From Isoetes taiwanensis (taxonomy: Eukaryota > Streptophyta > Lycopodiopsida > Isoetales > Isoetaceae): a stretch of DNA of 64,000 bases. The position numbers and the translations under genes are program-made. The first letter of the stretch is position 1; every line of letters begins with the position of its first letter. Location: NCBI GenBank assembly GCA_021234155.1, contig JAJEKV010000102.1, positions 1,362,456 through 1,426,455 on the forward strand, given 5' to 3'. A model generated the notes under the pieces. That model had not been told where the DNA came from and ran no database searches. It saw only the letters and a program-made list of their open reading frames with translations. Below are positions 53,876 through 64,000 of this stretch, one piece after another.

Positions 53876-54990
53876 TTGATTGTTGATTTGTTGTTTTCTT
53901 GTGCAGCTTCGTTGTCCAAGGCCCAAAACGTTGTGATGGAGAAGACCGTGGTCATGGCTGGAAGGCCATGGTGCATGGAGATTGTCAGGGCAATTCCCTT
54001 GGAGGAAGGGGTCGACCCCACAAAGGGGGACAAGAGGAGAGAACTTTGCCTACTCACAAAGTCAAGAAGTGGTGAACAAGACGTTGTGATGCAGCTTGGC
54101 ATCATTGTCAACATATAAGCGGAAAAAAGCAGGGGAAGATTAGACTTCCTTGGTTGCACACGAAGGGAGGATCCCGTGTGAATTGCGGCATTGATCCATC
54201 TTTGCATGGATCGGCGGTTTTACGATCCACGGATGATGGAATCCAAAGATCAAGGACCGCATCTACGCCAAAAGAAAAGGCTGGCCGTTGCCTTCATATG
54301 GCAGAGAGGCAGCTGGTATTAATGGCACGGTCGAGCTACTTAGAGGATTTGGCATTCTCCGTTCAGCTATGGACGGATCAAAGAACTCAGTGTCACATAT
54401 TGTCAGAGCCAAGACCTCTTGTAATATGCCTGCTCTAATGGACAGCTCTTGGCTTCGACAGGAGATTTCAAGGAAAAAGCCAAACCTTGGGCAAGCCAAG
54501 CCAAGGGAAGAAAAAGCCAAACCAAAGGAAGTCCAAATGGAAGGAACGGAGCATGAGGAAGAGAATCAAAAGAAAGACGAGGAAAATCCCAGGTCTCCTC
54601 CCAAGTCAGCTCCCAAGTCTCCTCCTATCAGGATCGGTTCTCCTATCAAGTCCCCGGATAAACAGGATTCAGAGAGAACCATTAGTGATACTAAATCCTC
54701 TCCACATTTGAGAGGTAAAGGCGCTTGGATCGGGAAATGAAAGCATTCCGCCGTTCAAGGAGGAGGGAAACAAAGAAGGAGATGAGGGTCAGAAAGCAGA
54801 GGAAAATGGAAAGTCTGGAGGTGCCCTCGGAGTTGAAGATGGACCGTGATACCGAGGAGGAGTTGGCAGAAGAAACTCTAAAAAAAATACAGCAGCACGG
54901 TCACATGTTTCCTCTAGGTGTGACATATGTAAGAAAAATATCCATCCGATATGGAAGAGGCACCTCCTAACATGACAAAGACGAAGTTGT
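53876..54990 (+). pseudogene. ParB/MTase family copy 3, N-terminal part
   Basis: Frame 53876-54118 ('VVMAGRPWCMEIVRAIPLE', 'DVVMQLGIIVNI'), then a stretch with 'FYDPRMMESKDQ', then frame 54288-54740. That one contains 'NMPALMDSSWLRQEISRKK' (also in copy 1) and a long Lys/Glu/Pro/Ser-rich linker ('RSPPKSAPKSPPIRIGS'). Frame 54725-54970 ends in 'HGHMFPLGVTYVRKISI', the start of the ParB-like domain. Frames alternate, so it is a pseudogene. Confidence 0.55.
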
Positions 54991-55417
54991 AAATCTTGAA
55001 CATGTTAGGAACCGCAAGTCATTTGTCAAGATCCCCATCCAGCCTTCACGCCGCGTATGTGGTGCCCTTTGATCCGTCTGGGCGCTTAGTACCGGTCGCA
55101 AGAATGCGACTGGCCGGTATGAGGTTCTACATTATCAATGGCAACCATTCTCTCGGCCCGCCTTACGGCGTGTGTCGGTTGGGGACAAAGATGCCGAATA
55201 GAACTTCGAAAGATTTACACTTATAGAATGTCGCGAGTTCTTTAAGAGCATTGAGTGACTTGGACCTTCTTCATTTCGGTGTGGATGTCAATGACATCAT
55301 TAGCCGGATAAAGTTTAAGGAACCCTACGCTGATCAGATACACCACTGCGTAGAGGCAATACCAGAGTCGCGGCAAGCCCGCACCAAAGAAAAGGCCAAT
55401 CAAGCGGCGAATACAAG
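54900..55417 (+). pseudogene. ParB-like domain, copy 3
   Basis: 'MFPLGVTYVRKISIRYG', then frame 54996-55226 with 'SGRLVPVARMRLAGMRFYI' and 'INGNHSLGPPYGV', equivalent to 'KGKKFYIISRNHDFSAA' and 'NFMIMDGQHSIEA' in copies 1 and 2. The N-G-N-H block fits the ParB/Srx 'G-x-H-R' site. Frame 55251-55436 then follows. A consensus-like splice donor AAG|GTATGT occurs at 55415-55423, with a palindrome 20 bp after it. Confidence 0.5.
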
Positions 55418-55495
55418 GTATGTACCATCATTATGAGCCAAATGGCCAAATGGGCCATTTGACACCGCTTTCTTTGCATTCAAGCTCTAACATAT

Positions 55496-55927
55496 TTGGT
55501 TTGCCTTTCAAAGATTACCTTGAAATGGTTGACAAGATTCTCGAAAGCATGCCAAGGATGTCAACAGTTCGTTTTCATGCCGGGCGACATTTACGCTCTC
55601 TTTCGCCAAATGTGGAATAAATGGAAAAAGGGGGAGCTGAACGATAACAAGGGCCAACAAATAGCAGTCAATTGGGCAAAGGATAAGGACTATTTTAGCG
55701 AGAACTACCTCAGATGCATGAGAGGCCTGGATTACTTAAGATCTGCAGAATCGTCCTCCAGAAGCCATCGAGGGGACATTTACGTTAAGGTCACATCGGA
55801 TTACAAGGCTGATAATTTTTTCAAGACGAGAGCCCAGAACTTGAGGATTCTTGCCTACATGAAGAAGGAGATTCTCAACTACATCCATGATGAACTTGGA
55901 ATCAAGTACGAAAGTTCGAGGACTTGA
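55496..55927 (+). CDS. Middle region of ParB/MTase copy 3 (143 aa)
   Basis: An open frame with 'MPGDIYALFRQMWNKWKKG' and 'DYFSENYLRCMRGLDYL', then 'ILAYMKKEILNYIHDELG'. It is helical and charged. The 'MWNKWKKG' block is shared with copy 2. It lies between the two recognisable domains and its role is unknown, perhaps a linker or a target-recognition region. Confidence 0.4.
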   Translation: MVCLSKITLKWLTRFSKACQGCQQFVFMPGDIYALFRQMWNKWKKGELNDNKGQQIAVNWAKDKDYFSENYLRCMRGLDYLRSAESSSRSHRGDIYVKVTSDYKADNFFKTRAQNLRILAYMKKEILNYIHDELGIKYESSRT

Positions 55928-56102
55928 GAAAGGTGTCCGGCCAGTTCCCGGACTCAACCCTCCTATCGTGGGGTGTGGTGCATAATAAGTGGGTCTCGAC
56001 GGAATACTGAAGAGGGCCCCATGGTAATGTGCCCTTCTCATTAGGCAGATCCATCCAGGCGATTCTAAAGCCCGAGGCCGAGGACGAGTTCAAAAGATTT
56101 TT

Positions 56103-57011
56103 GTGGAGTGCATTTCTAGTGGTGGGATTGTCCAGATCGGATCGTGTTGCCCGCCAAAGATGATCTGTTTGGATGCGGCAAAAATTACTCCGATTTGGGA
56201 TCCCGCCACTCTGGCCAAATTCTTTGATGCTGCTTCTAAGATGACAGATGTTGAGACATACTGGGTAATATGTTTTGCTAAGCCGGAACATACGAGTCTC
56301 TTCTGCACTGCCCTGGAGAGACTAGAATCCAGATCTAGAGTTTACTTAGGCATGTACGAAGAGGAAAGTGGGTGGGCACCAGGTGGTGGCATAAAAGAGC
56401 CAACAGCTGTGGTTCTAGCCACCAGGATCTCAGCCCAAGCACAGCCTGATGAACACCTGGATCTCGTGTTTTATGGTGAACATCCCCGAAAGCACCTCGG
56501 TTCAAGACCCATAAAGATGCAGTTGGTGCCGAGCCAGAGAATCTGGCTAGCAAGCTCCTGAGGGACAGGTTCAAATACAGTTGGCAAGGTATGGAAGGGG
56601 AATACTTGGTTCACAAGCAGGTTGGTCCTGCTACAATAGCATACCTTGTCGATAAGCTCTGCCCTCCAGGTAACTTTGTTCTGGACTTTTTTTCTGGTGG
56701 GGCTTTTACTAGGGGCATCATTGCGCTTAAAAAGGAGTAGTGTGGCCTATGAGCATGATGGAAAAAGATCCAATGTATGCTAGGGATTCTTGGAAGAATT
56801 GACAACGCCATTAATCCCTTTGCTTGATCCAAAGCCATGGACTCTCGAAGGTTTTGGCACTCACCGGACCTACTCCGGGAGAGACATCACATGGTGGTGG
56901 AGGAGACATCACATGGTGGTGGAGGAGAGGGGTCACAGGCTGGTGCGTGGTGATGCCACAGATCCGGGGAACAAGTGGTACAAGACAATGATTCGCAGAT
57001 TGACCAAGTAA
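56103..57011 (+). pseudogene. Beta-class N6/N4 DNA methyltransferase-like domain, copy 3
   Basis: Frame 56103-56561 has 'KMICLDAAKITPIWDPATL' and 'ETYWVICFAKPEHTSLF', the motif-IV region. A shift leads to 'KYSWQGMEGEYLVHKQVGP', 'TIAYLVDKLCPPGN' and 'FVLDFFSGGAFTRGIIALK' (about 56600-56740), then 'SVAYEHDGKRSN'. The latter three match the PF01555 layout: H-K/P-x2-L-x3-L, then DPFxGxGTT, then an acidic E-x-D. The order IV then I marks the beta class. DPPY is lost (LDAA) and two stops interrupt motif I-II. It is the best-preserved copy of motif I. Methyltransferases of this class are typical of prokaryotes and phages and not of plants. Confidence 0.6.
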
Positions 57012-57019
57012 GATTAACC

Positions 57020-57600
57020 CGGATGATATTGATAAAGCATGATGATACTTGTTTTTGGTCGAATATTGAAAACTGATTGCATATCATACTTGTATATAAG
57101 ATTTACCTCGTGGTATTGATGATTCTTGTCTTGATTAATCTTTTGAATCGCGATGACACATACGATCTTAATGTATTTGCCCTTTTGTATATCTTACTTG
57201 TAAAGCAAATAGCCTTGAATGCGCCATTTGCAATATGAATATATTACCTTAGACGCAGCGCCAGCTATTTGTTTGCTTTTTCCCTGTATTGTCCTTATGA
57301 TTCAATTCAAATGCGGCGACTTTATTGCTTTTTTTTCCACAATTTTTATTCAAATGGCACAACCAAAGTTGTTTTAAGACGTCGATTTCAGCCCCATTTA
57401 GGTGTCAAATAGAGCGGTTTTCAGGCTAATCCTTGTGCATTTTTAAGTAAATAGCGCAGATTTGATTGCTGAATGTGTGAAAAAACAACGAACAATTTCA
57501 TTTCGAGCGAAAATGGAATCACGAAATTTCCAACTTTAATGAAACTCTGCTTCCTACAAGGCTTGCACCAACTCTTCTACTCTACGGTCGTACGTGTAGG
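57020..57600. other. Downstream flank of copy 3 with half-palindromes
   Basis: No gene. 'AATGCGCCATTTG', 'GCAGCGCCAGCTATTTG', 'CAAATGCGGCGA' and 'AAATAGCGCAGATTTG' echo the copy 3 palindrome core. 57528-57552 is a 25-bp exact reverse complement of 46558-46582. Confidence 0.45.
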
Positions 57601-57606
57601 CCGCGG

Positions 57607-57975
57607 TCACTTTAGTCTTCCACATGCCGGTTTGTTACCCGCAAAGTCGAAGATATCAAGTGCCATCGCTCTCTTGACTAGGATGACATGGTCAATCGCT
57701 TGTGGCGAGCGGCGTGCACCAAAGCCGGAGAGCGCAATGAGCATGAATACTCCTTCTTCGCCTCTTGGACTAAACTTGCGGTGTATGACCGCTATCCTTT
57801 CGTCCATCAGCAGAGGCAGATAGTGCCTCAATGATCTGTCCCTGTTTGTTGCTGACGAGTCGTCATCTCCTCGCCCACCAGCTCTGTGTCTGCCCGCGTA
57901 CTCATCGATGTCGACTCCTGTGAGTTCCGTGTAGTCCTTGACCGTCGATGAGACCGGGTAAAAGCACGCCGTGGT
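57607..57975 (-). CDS. Unassigned ORF or exon (about 123 aa)
   Basis: The minus frame is open from about 57975 (just after an AG that could be a splice acceptor) to a stop at 57607. Content looks protein-like: 'YPVSSTVKDYTELTGVDID', 'LRHYLPLLMDERIAVIHRK', 'GVFMLIALSGFGARRSPQ'. No family is recognised. It may belong to the same element as its neighbours. Confidence 0.3.
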   Translation of the reverse strand, partial: TTACFYPVSSTVKDYTELTGVDIDEYAGRHRAGGRGDDDSSATNRDRSLRHYLPLLMDERIAVIHRKFSPRGEEGVFMLIALSGFGARRSPQAIDHVILVKRAMALDIFDFAGNKPACGRLK

Positions 57976-58277
57976 GTTCCAATTCGGCTGTCCCCCCTAT
58001 CCCCCCAAAATGTGGCGTTGCATCCACCACTTTTGTGGTATGAAAGTATAATTATGGCACCGCTCAGCTGCCATTATTTAAGAATAGAGTCTCACTTTCG
58101 GTGTGGGGAAATTCTAATTTCAAAACTAAAATTCAAATTCAAATTCCTATTCTTTGGCCCCTTCCTGTTTCTTTTTGCCTACGCCCTGTTCTTTGGCTCC
58201 CTCCTCACAAGAGCTCCAATCCATTGTGGATATGGATGTCAATGAGGTAATCTGTACACAAAACCGGCATTTCGCAT

Positions 58278-61200
58278 GTGAGAAAAACGAAGAAGAACCA
58301 AGGAACAAGAAATGTTGAAGAAAAAAGCGCCCGAGGAAAAGAAGAAGAGAAAAAAATTGGAGCTTGCGGACTTGGCGAAGGATCCGGTTCATCAAGAAGT
58401 GCAAACAATAAATGCCGTATTGTCCTTAATTTTCTAACGTCTTTCCATAAACAGACCAAAAGAATGGAGAATAGCACGAAGAAAGAAATTTTACTTGATT
58501 TTTGAGGGATAAAACATTGGAAAAATTCATAGGTGAAGAATTAAAGGATTTGGAAGCCAAGAGCATCGTTATAAAGAGCCTCTCCGGGACTCCATGCATC
58601 GTATCAAACTCTCTACCGGCAATGACCCCTAGCGACCAAGAATAGCTGCCTTTGCAATGTCCGTACCGACACGCCGTGCGGTCTCAAACAAGTGACAAAA
58701 TCAGCCAACCGAGATCTTGGAAAGGTATTAGGTGTTCACCCAAGAAACCCAAAAGGCAAAGAAAAAAGAGGGAAGAGATCGATTACAATGGTGGGAAATG
58801 GGTTTCTTACAAGAGGACTAAAAGAAGATTGGAGAGAAATGTAAGAGAAGAACATGCTGCCCACTATCCGGAGGAATCACCAGTTAGTTTATTTCTCAAG
58901 TATTCATGTTTTCTTAGTTATGGTGCTTAGTGTGGTAGTGCATGTGGTGGTTATTGTGTTGTACTGCTGATTGTGGTGTATCTTTGTATGCGACATGTGA
59001 ATTGTGTGTAGTTGACTCTAGTCCGAAATGCAATATTTAATGTTTGGAATATTATTAGAACATGACGAGAATTGAGTACTCCTTTTACCGGGTGTGTGTG
59101 CAGTCTAAAATATTTGAGCTATAACTAACTGATCCTGAGATACAAATTTTTGTTGAATAAAGACAATTTTTTGTCAGATTCAAGCACAGCTCTGTTGGAA
59201 AGTATGATATATTAAAAAAAGGATCTTACAAAATTTGGCTTTACAAAATTTGGCTTTCCATTGAAAGCTCAGTGCAGAACTAAATTTACATGCATGATCC
59301 TAAGCAACGAAAATGCCGGTATGGTAGGCTCGAGAACCGGTGCATCAAAATTATTGTTTTCTCGCACTAAAGCATCTAAGCTTTCTGCGATCATCCTGCA
59401 TTTAACAGATGAGGTTTGTCGATTACTTCCCCGCATCCCCTGGTGGTAAGTACGCAATTCTGCCAGTAAAACCCGCTGTTGCAGAGTCAGAGCGGACAAG
59501 TGACAGAGAACAAATATACCAGCTGCCCTTGCAGCAGCATGTAACATAAGCTGATGGACCTTGTCTAAGAGCTCTCTTCCTGTCAATCTGACTCCAAGCA
59601 TAGCCATTGAAGGCCCAAAGATCCGGGCCTGTTGTATGCCTTTAGGTTGGATTCGAAATCAGCAAAGAAGGTGGATTTAGGCATATCCACCTTCAGAGAT
59701 TGATCACGAGCCCTGTTCAACATGTGCCGAATGCCCTCCTCGCTCACCCTACAATAGCCGTAGTGATCTCTGAACATCCCTCCTACCATGTTGCCGGAAT
59801 GAACTTGTTCGAATTGGCGCGAATTGGGAATGAAACGCAGAAAATCAGACGTAGGAACAGGATTTAGGACCCAGATCCTTTTCTAATGATTAGAAGAGGA
59901 ATGTAATTATTATCGTGGTGTACTGCGAATTTCAGAAGTGTTTATGAGAGCAAAAGAGGCAGATTTTTTATGTCGACGAAATAGGATAAAAGTGATGTGA
60001 TGTGATGTGTGTGCGCGTCGATTGTGTGGTGTGGTGTGGTGTGGGTTGCGTTATGTCCATGGTGTCATGTGGGTGTGTGCATGTTAATGTATGATATGTG
60101 TGGATTCAATTTTATTTATTCTCCCCCCCACCCCCACACACCCCATCTATCCCACCACCATAGACTACCACCACATCTTTGCGACCACCACATTACCACC
60201 ACATGCACACACACATCTCACCACATCCCACGCCACACCCTCCACCACCACCACCACCACACCCACCACCACCACATCACACCACAATCCACAACACCAC
60301 ACCACACCACCACCACTACCCCCCCACCACACCACCACCACCACACACCACCACACCACCACCACACCCCACCACCACACTCCACCACACCACATCATAG
60401 CACCACACACCACTACACACACCACCACCACCACCCCCCCACCACCACACCACACACCACTCCACCACACTCCACCACCACCACCCCCCACCACCACGCC
60501 CCACCACCACACCACACACCACTCCACCACCTCCACCACCACAATCCACCACCACCACCCCCACCACCACACTCCACCACCACTCCACACTCCACCAGTT
60601 GGTGTATGGTGTGGTGAATGGTATGGTGTGTGGTAGGGGTGTGGTGTGGTGTGTGGTAATGTACACGCTGGCGCCTTCAGGTGCTGTTACGTGAATATGA
60701 TGAGTGTGGGGCATGGTATGGTGCATGGTTTGGTGTGGTATACACATCCTAACAGTTTAGTGTTCATTTCATGCAGATGCTATTGTTCAAGAGGTTTCTG
60801 GACCAACATCCAGAAATTAAGATTCGTCTTCGAGCTTTTGAGAAGCTAAAACCCTGGTTTGTTGTGAAATTGAAGGACTTCAATAGTTCTTTGTTGCATT
60901 CAAAGACGTGAGGATGCAAATGCTAGTGGATGGACTCAATGGGATGAGAACCAAACATCCGAAGAATTGCACTTGCACCTGCGATGTTTTGTAGATCACA
61001 TGAACTTGGTCAATGCAGGGCACACCAGCATAAAATTGCAAGTACTAGGAAGCTTGTGGAGATCTATATTGTGTCCAAAGAGTGAATTAGATGAGTTTCA
61101 CAAGAAGGTGTGCATCCTTGGAAATTGTGAGTCGTGTGGAATCAAGAAGTTTCAGACTGTCCCCATGGAAGGAAGTGGCGATTAGGGAAAGTGAAATGGG

Positions 61201-62543
61201 AGTACATTGACTATGAAAAAGACAACGCCTCGAAGTTACGGTAGGAGACTCCACTCATCAAGACAATGAGACAGTAACCCAAGGAGCTTCGGATAAACTG
61301 AAAGAGCGTCTAAAAAATCTTTCCACTGCATAATTTCAGGTACCAATGGCAGGCAAAACAGTTTAAGGAGCTTCTGGAGAATCTCCCAGCAGATGCATGT
61401 CTCTCGGTAGTGGATTTTGTAGAGAACTATACATTCAAGGAACAAGAGGAGGTCAGGGTCGATCTGGCTGGGTCAATAACCAGATTACCATTTTGGTTCA
61501 AATAACATATCGGTATGACTTCGAAGGCGGATGAGATTATCAAGGAAACACATTACTATGTATCGATGATAGGGGAACACGATACTTTGTTAGGTACAAC
61601 ACCGCTTCATGAAGCACCACAAATATCCGAGTAGAAAGGAAGGGTTCCAAACAGACATTATGTGTTTTCAGATGGTGTAGCATCTCAATTCAAGGCTTCT
61701 AGACCATTTTACTTTGTGGCTAGTACACAAACGACACTGATGTCTATATGATGTGGAATTTTTTGGTTCTAACCACGGAAAGGTGAACACGATGGCAAAG
61801 TCTGCTGAGTTGAAGAGATGGTTAAGACAACTACAATTAAAATACAGAAAGATAAAATTGGGTAATGCTCATAAAGTGGTAGAAGTTGCCAAGAGAGATG
61901 TTTACTTGTGGAACATCCGAAAGGGATGAACACATCCGAAAACCGAAGAGGAAGAATATAAAAGGTTCTTTTGGGAAGTCAAGGTGGAGGATATAGATAG
62001 AAAGAAAGCATGGGGTGCGAGAAAGATTTTTGGACACTAGGCAGATCCATTGTGTACATGCATTCAATCCTGAATCTCGTGCAGTTGCACTACGAGGGAA
62101 CTTTCATGCTTCGAAGCTACTTGCTTGGATGGCATGTGGGACGGTTAATGTGAACAAGCACTACGTTGATGATTGGAAACTTCAAGTTATTGTACCATCC
62201 TCCAATGTGCATCTTTGACATTGAGGACCGTGAATCCAGCAGGTCCTTGTTCTCCTCCAATCCCACGATGTTAGCAGAGGCACTTAGAGTTGGTGATAAT
62301 TTTCTTTGCCGTTGTTCGAAAGGGAATGATGAGGGTTCTGAATTTTGGATTACGATGTGCACAAAACCAAAATGGATAGTGGAGAAAGACTTCCAACTCA
62401 ATGGAACATGGTACCTCGCCGGTATGTATTACAAGAAAGGCGCAAGATCAACCGTCGACTATGATCTTTGCGAAAAAAGACGCTTTAGGCATAGTATTCA
62501 CAACACGCATCCTGTGCAATCGACTTCACATGCCACCAACTAA
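58278..62543 (+). pseudogene. Degenerate transposase-like gene (SDG / ENY / GxGxHD type)
   Basis: Fragments in order: 'FIGEELKDLEAKSIVIKSL' (58.5 kb); 'EEIDYNGGKWVSYKRTKRR' and 'EEHAAHYPEES' (58.8 kb); 'FLDQHPEIKIRLRAFEKLK' with 'PWFV' (60.8 kb); 'CILGNCESCGIKKFQTVP' (61.1 kb); 'FKELLENLPADACLSVVDF' with 'VENYTFKEQEE' (61.4 kb); 'NRHYVFSDGVASQFKASRP' (61.65 kb); 'KGEHDGK' (61.78 kb); then 62166-62543 with 'VGDNFLCRCSKGNDEGSEF'. I know this order (ENY, SDGxxxQFK, HGKGxxDG) from uncharacterised transposase-like proteins of mosses, ferns and invertebrates; the family name is not certain. Stops and shifts are frequent. The CCA/CAC repeat lies in the gap between the second and third fragments, perhaps an intron. 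Confidence 0.55.
60000..60750. repeat. CCACCA/CACCAC low-complexity tract
   Basis: About 480 bp (60120-60598) is almost purely CCA/CCACA repeats, flanked by TGTGGTGTG-type sequence on both sides, so it can also fold back on itself. The 202-aa and other His/Thr/Pro frames here are artefacts. Confidence 0.95.
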
Positions 62544-62706
62544 ACGTCAAAACAGATCAGATATAGGCCGGATCCTTTAGATGAGGAGAAAATTTTTCTG
62601 AAATTTACCCAAGTTCTTTCGATGATGATTGTTTGGGGTCGGGTTCGAACTCCTGGAAGACAGCCCTCTGAGGACCCGTGGATCTAACAGAGAGTCCTGG
62701 GGACTA

Positions 62707-63200
62707 TGTCACGCGGGATTTGCAAGAAGAGAAGGAAAAGAAGAAAACAATGAGAGAAAGATGATAAGCTTCCTTGATATCAATGATGAAAATACATGAG
62801 CTCTCAATAGAGAGAAAAACTTGAAGGAGACAAGACTCAAAACTCATCTAAAAACTCATGTGCTAGCTCTACTCATATATATAGTACAATGGCCTTGGGC
62901 CCAATATAGACACTCACCGATCTCGTGCCGACTCTCGAAGGAGGCCCGATTTAGAGGAATGTTGGCGTGCCTCTTGAAGTGCCTAGAATCACGCCGACGC
63001 CGACGCGGGCGGTGGGACGGGCCGTCACTTGTCCGAGCGGCGCCTCTTGTTGACGGGCCACGTGCTTTGATCAAGTGGGTTCGCCGCTGGTCTTCTCAAG
63101 GAGCCTTTGATGGCCCGACCGGCCGACCGAGGATCCTTGAGCTTGACCCGGTTCGTCTTATGCATGAATAGTCCCGCATGCAGAGGCACGGGGACTAACA
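62707..63200 (-). repeat. Putative LTR, about 494 bp
   Basis: Runs from TGTCACGCGG to GGACTAACA, with TG...CA ends. On the minus strand the preceding bases read GGTGGGGGAG (a polypurine tract at 63201-63210) directly before TGTTAGTCC, so this is the 3' LTR of a minus-strand element continuing past the right edge. A TATATATA lies at about 62876. No second LTR is in view to prove it. Confidence 0.5.
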
Positions 63201-64000
63201 CTCCCCCACCAAACGACACTCAGAGTGAAGAAAAGGAGGAAGTGTTTCTGAGGGCGGGAAGCCATCTGTCTGAAAGTGATCCTCACGGGAGTGAGGACGG
63301 GCACCATTATGGTACTGGCTTATGAGATCCTGGCGTGCTTGAAGAGCAGGAGGAGTGTTTTGGCCAAGGGCAGGATCTGCATCAATAAGAAAGCGAGAGC
63401 GTACCATGTCTTCAAGGGCAGCGTGGGCGTCTGAAGAAATGTACTGACATTCCATGAGGAGACAGGTCTGAAGGCCAAAGGCACCGACAATCGGCATTCG
63501 GATTGCAGTGAAAAATGGGACGCTGCCGATTTAAGGAGCTTAGCAAAATGCATTTGAGAGCAGCGCAAAATCCTGCTTGAAGATGGACAGAAGGATCAGG
63601 TGAGGTGGAGGCATTCTGCAAGAAGGTGTCAAGACCATGAAGCGCATCCGCGGGCCGTTGCCAACCACGCTCATTAGCAATGTAGATCCAATTGGTGGTG
63701 GTGTCCAGAGTGGCACCTTCTTCCCAATGTGAGCGGCGAACAAAACGTGGATCCCACCGGAGATCCGGCCGAGATCGAGGTGGTGTCCATCCCGCATGAC
63801 CATCCATGACCTTGGTCCAAAAGGAAGGCCAATCGGTCAGTCAGAACCCGGGGCGTGGAGGCACGCCGGAAGCATAGGGAGAAGGAACCATGCCCGTGGG
63901 CGTGGGTTCTTGCCGCCTCCCCGAATTGACTAACAAGATCCGGATCAAGAGCCCCGACACCAACGATCCCAAAGAGAAGCAGAGAGTTGGAGTTGACAGA
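63195..64000 (-). other. Internal part of the edge LTR element, unassigned frames
   Basis: Overlapping minus frames 63807-63412, 63568-63320 and 63497-63195 ('WTPPRSRPDLRWDPRFVRR', 'TTTNWIYIANERGWQR') are open, but no RNase H, integrase or gag motif is recognisable. Possibly a non-autonomous or gag-only element, cut by the window edge. Confidence 0.35.

Noticed and set aside
60009-60636. Long plus and minus frames of His/Thr/Pro or Val/Trp/Gly residues
   Set aside because: They are translations of a CCA/CAC microsatellite, open in several frames at once.
62636-62665. GGGTTCGAACTCC, like a tRNA T-arm
   Set aside because: No other tRNA arms around it; chance or an old fragment.
62707-63200. 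Solo LTR
   Set aside because: The 5 bp on either side do not match, and a polypurine tract adjoins it, which indicates a 3' LTR of a longer element.

Overview
This looks like a nuclear genome window from a land plant, very probably a non-seed plant and most likely a fern. The PPR gene has repeats of the 'MYAKCG...WNSMIGGYAQ' type, and the rest is a dense mix of MULE, Ty3 chromovirus, L1-type LINE and old transposase relics at moderate AT content. I see no rRNA, tRNA or CRISPR. The plant call is firm; 'fern' is inference. Almost all genes are mobile-element genes, many broken by frameshifts. The only long intact host-like gene is a PPR protein at 29.3-31.1 kb.

Layout. 0-4.7 kb: a tandem duplication, a HAD/FCP1-like phosphatase relic (minus), palindromes, hairpins and a zinc-finger-like relic. 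4.9-5.9 kb: two small genes (types A and B) sharing one promoter. 6.0-9.3 kb: a degenerate DUF7869-type transposase-like gene (minus) and an unrecognised relic. 13.4-16.7 kb, 19.4-23.9 kb and 53.9-57.0 kb: three diverged, broken copies of one family with a ParB-like domain followed by a beta-class N6/N4 DNA methyltransferase-like domain. Copy 2 also has a HAD domain. 24.5 kb: a third small-gene type (C). 26.4 kb: a long near-perfect foldback. 29.3-31.1 kb: PPR gene. 31.38-35.30 kb: a complete MULE with long terminal inverted repeats and a 9-bp target duplication, which has captured a piece of another PPR gene. 37.4-39.16 kb: 5' part of a LINE, cut by a chromovirus (39.16-46.39 kb, minus) that keeps its 3' LTR but has no visible 5' LTR. 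46.8-51.1 kb: a second block of small genes C, A and B plus a DUF7869 gene. 58.3-62.5 kb: another degenerate transposase-like gene with a large CCA/CAC repeat inside. 62.7-64.0 kb: an LTR and the start of a further LTR element.

Candidate new systems. (1) The ParB-like/methyltransferase family: each copy has its own cluster of short perfect or near-perfect palindromes, with a different sequence in each copy. This resembles a DNA-binding protein and its cognate sites. (2) A family of about 73-81 aa proteins with a shared pattern, in two of its three types expressed from a nearly identical promoter at fixed spacing. They sit in a repeated block (A, B, then a DUF7869 gene on the opposite strand), which suggests cargo genes of a large mobile element. 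Function is unknown for both; homology within the window is read directly from the sequence, the rest is inference.
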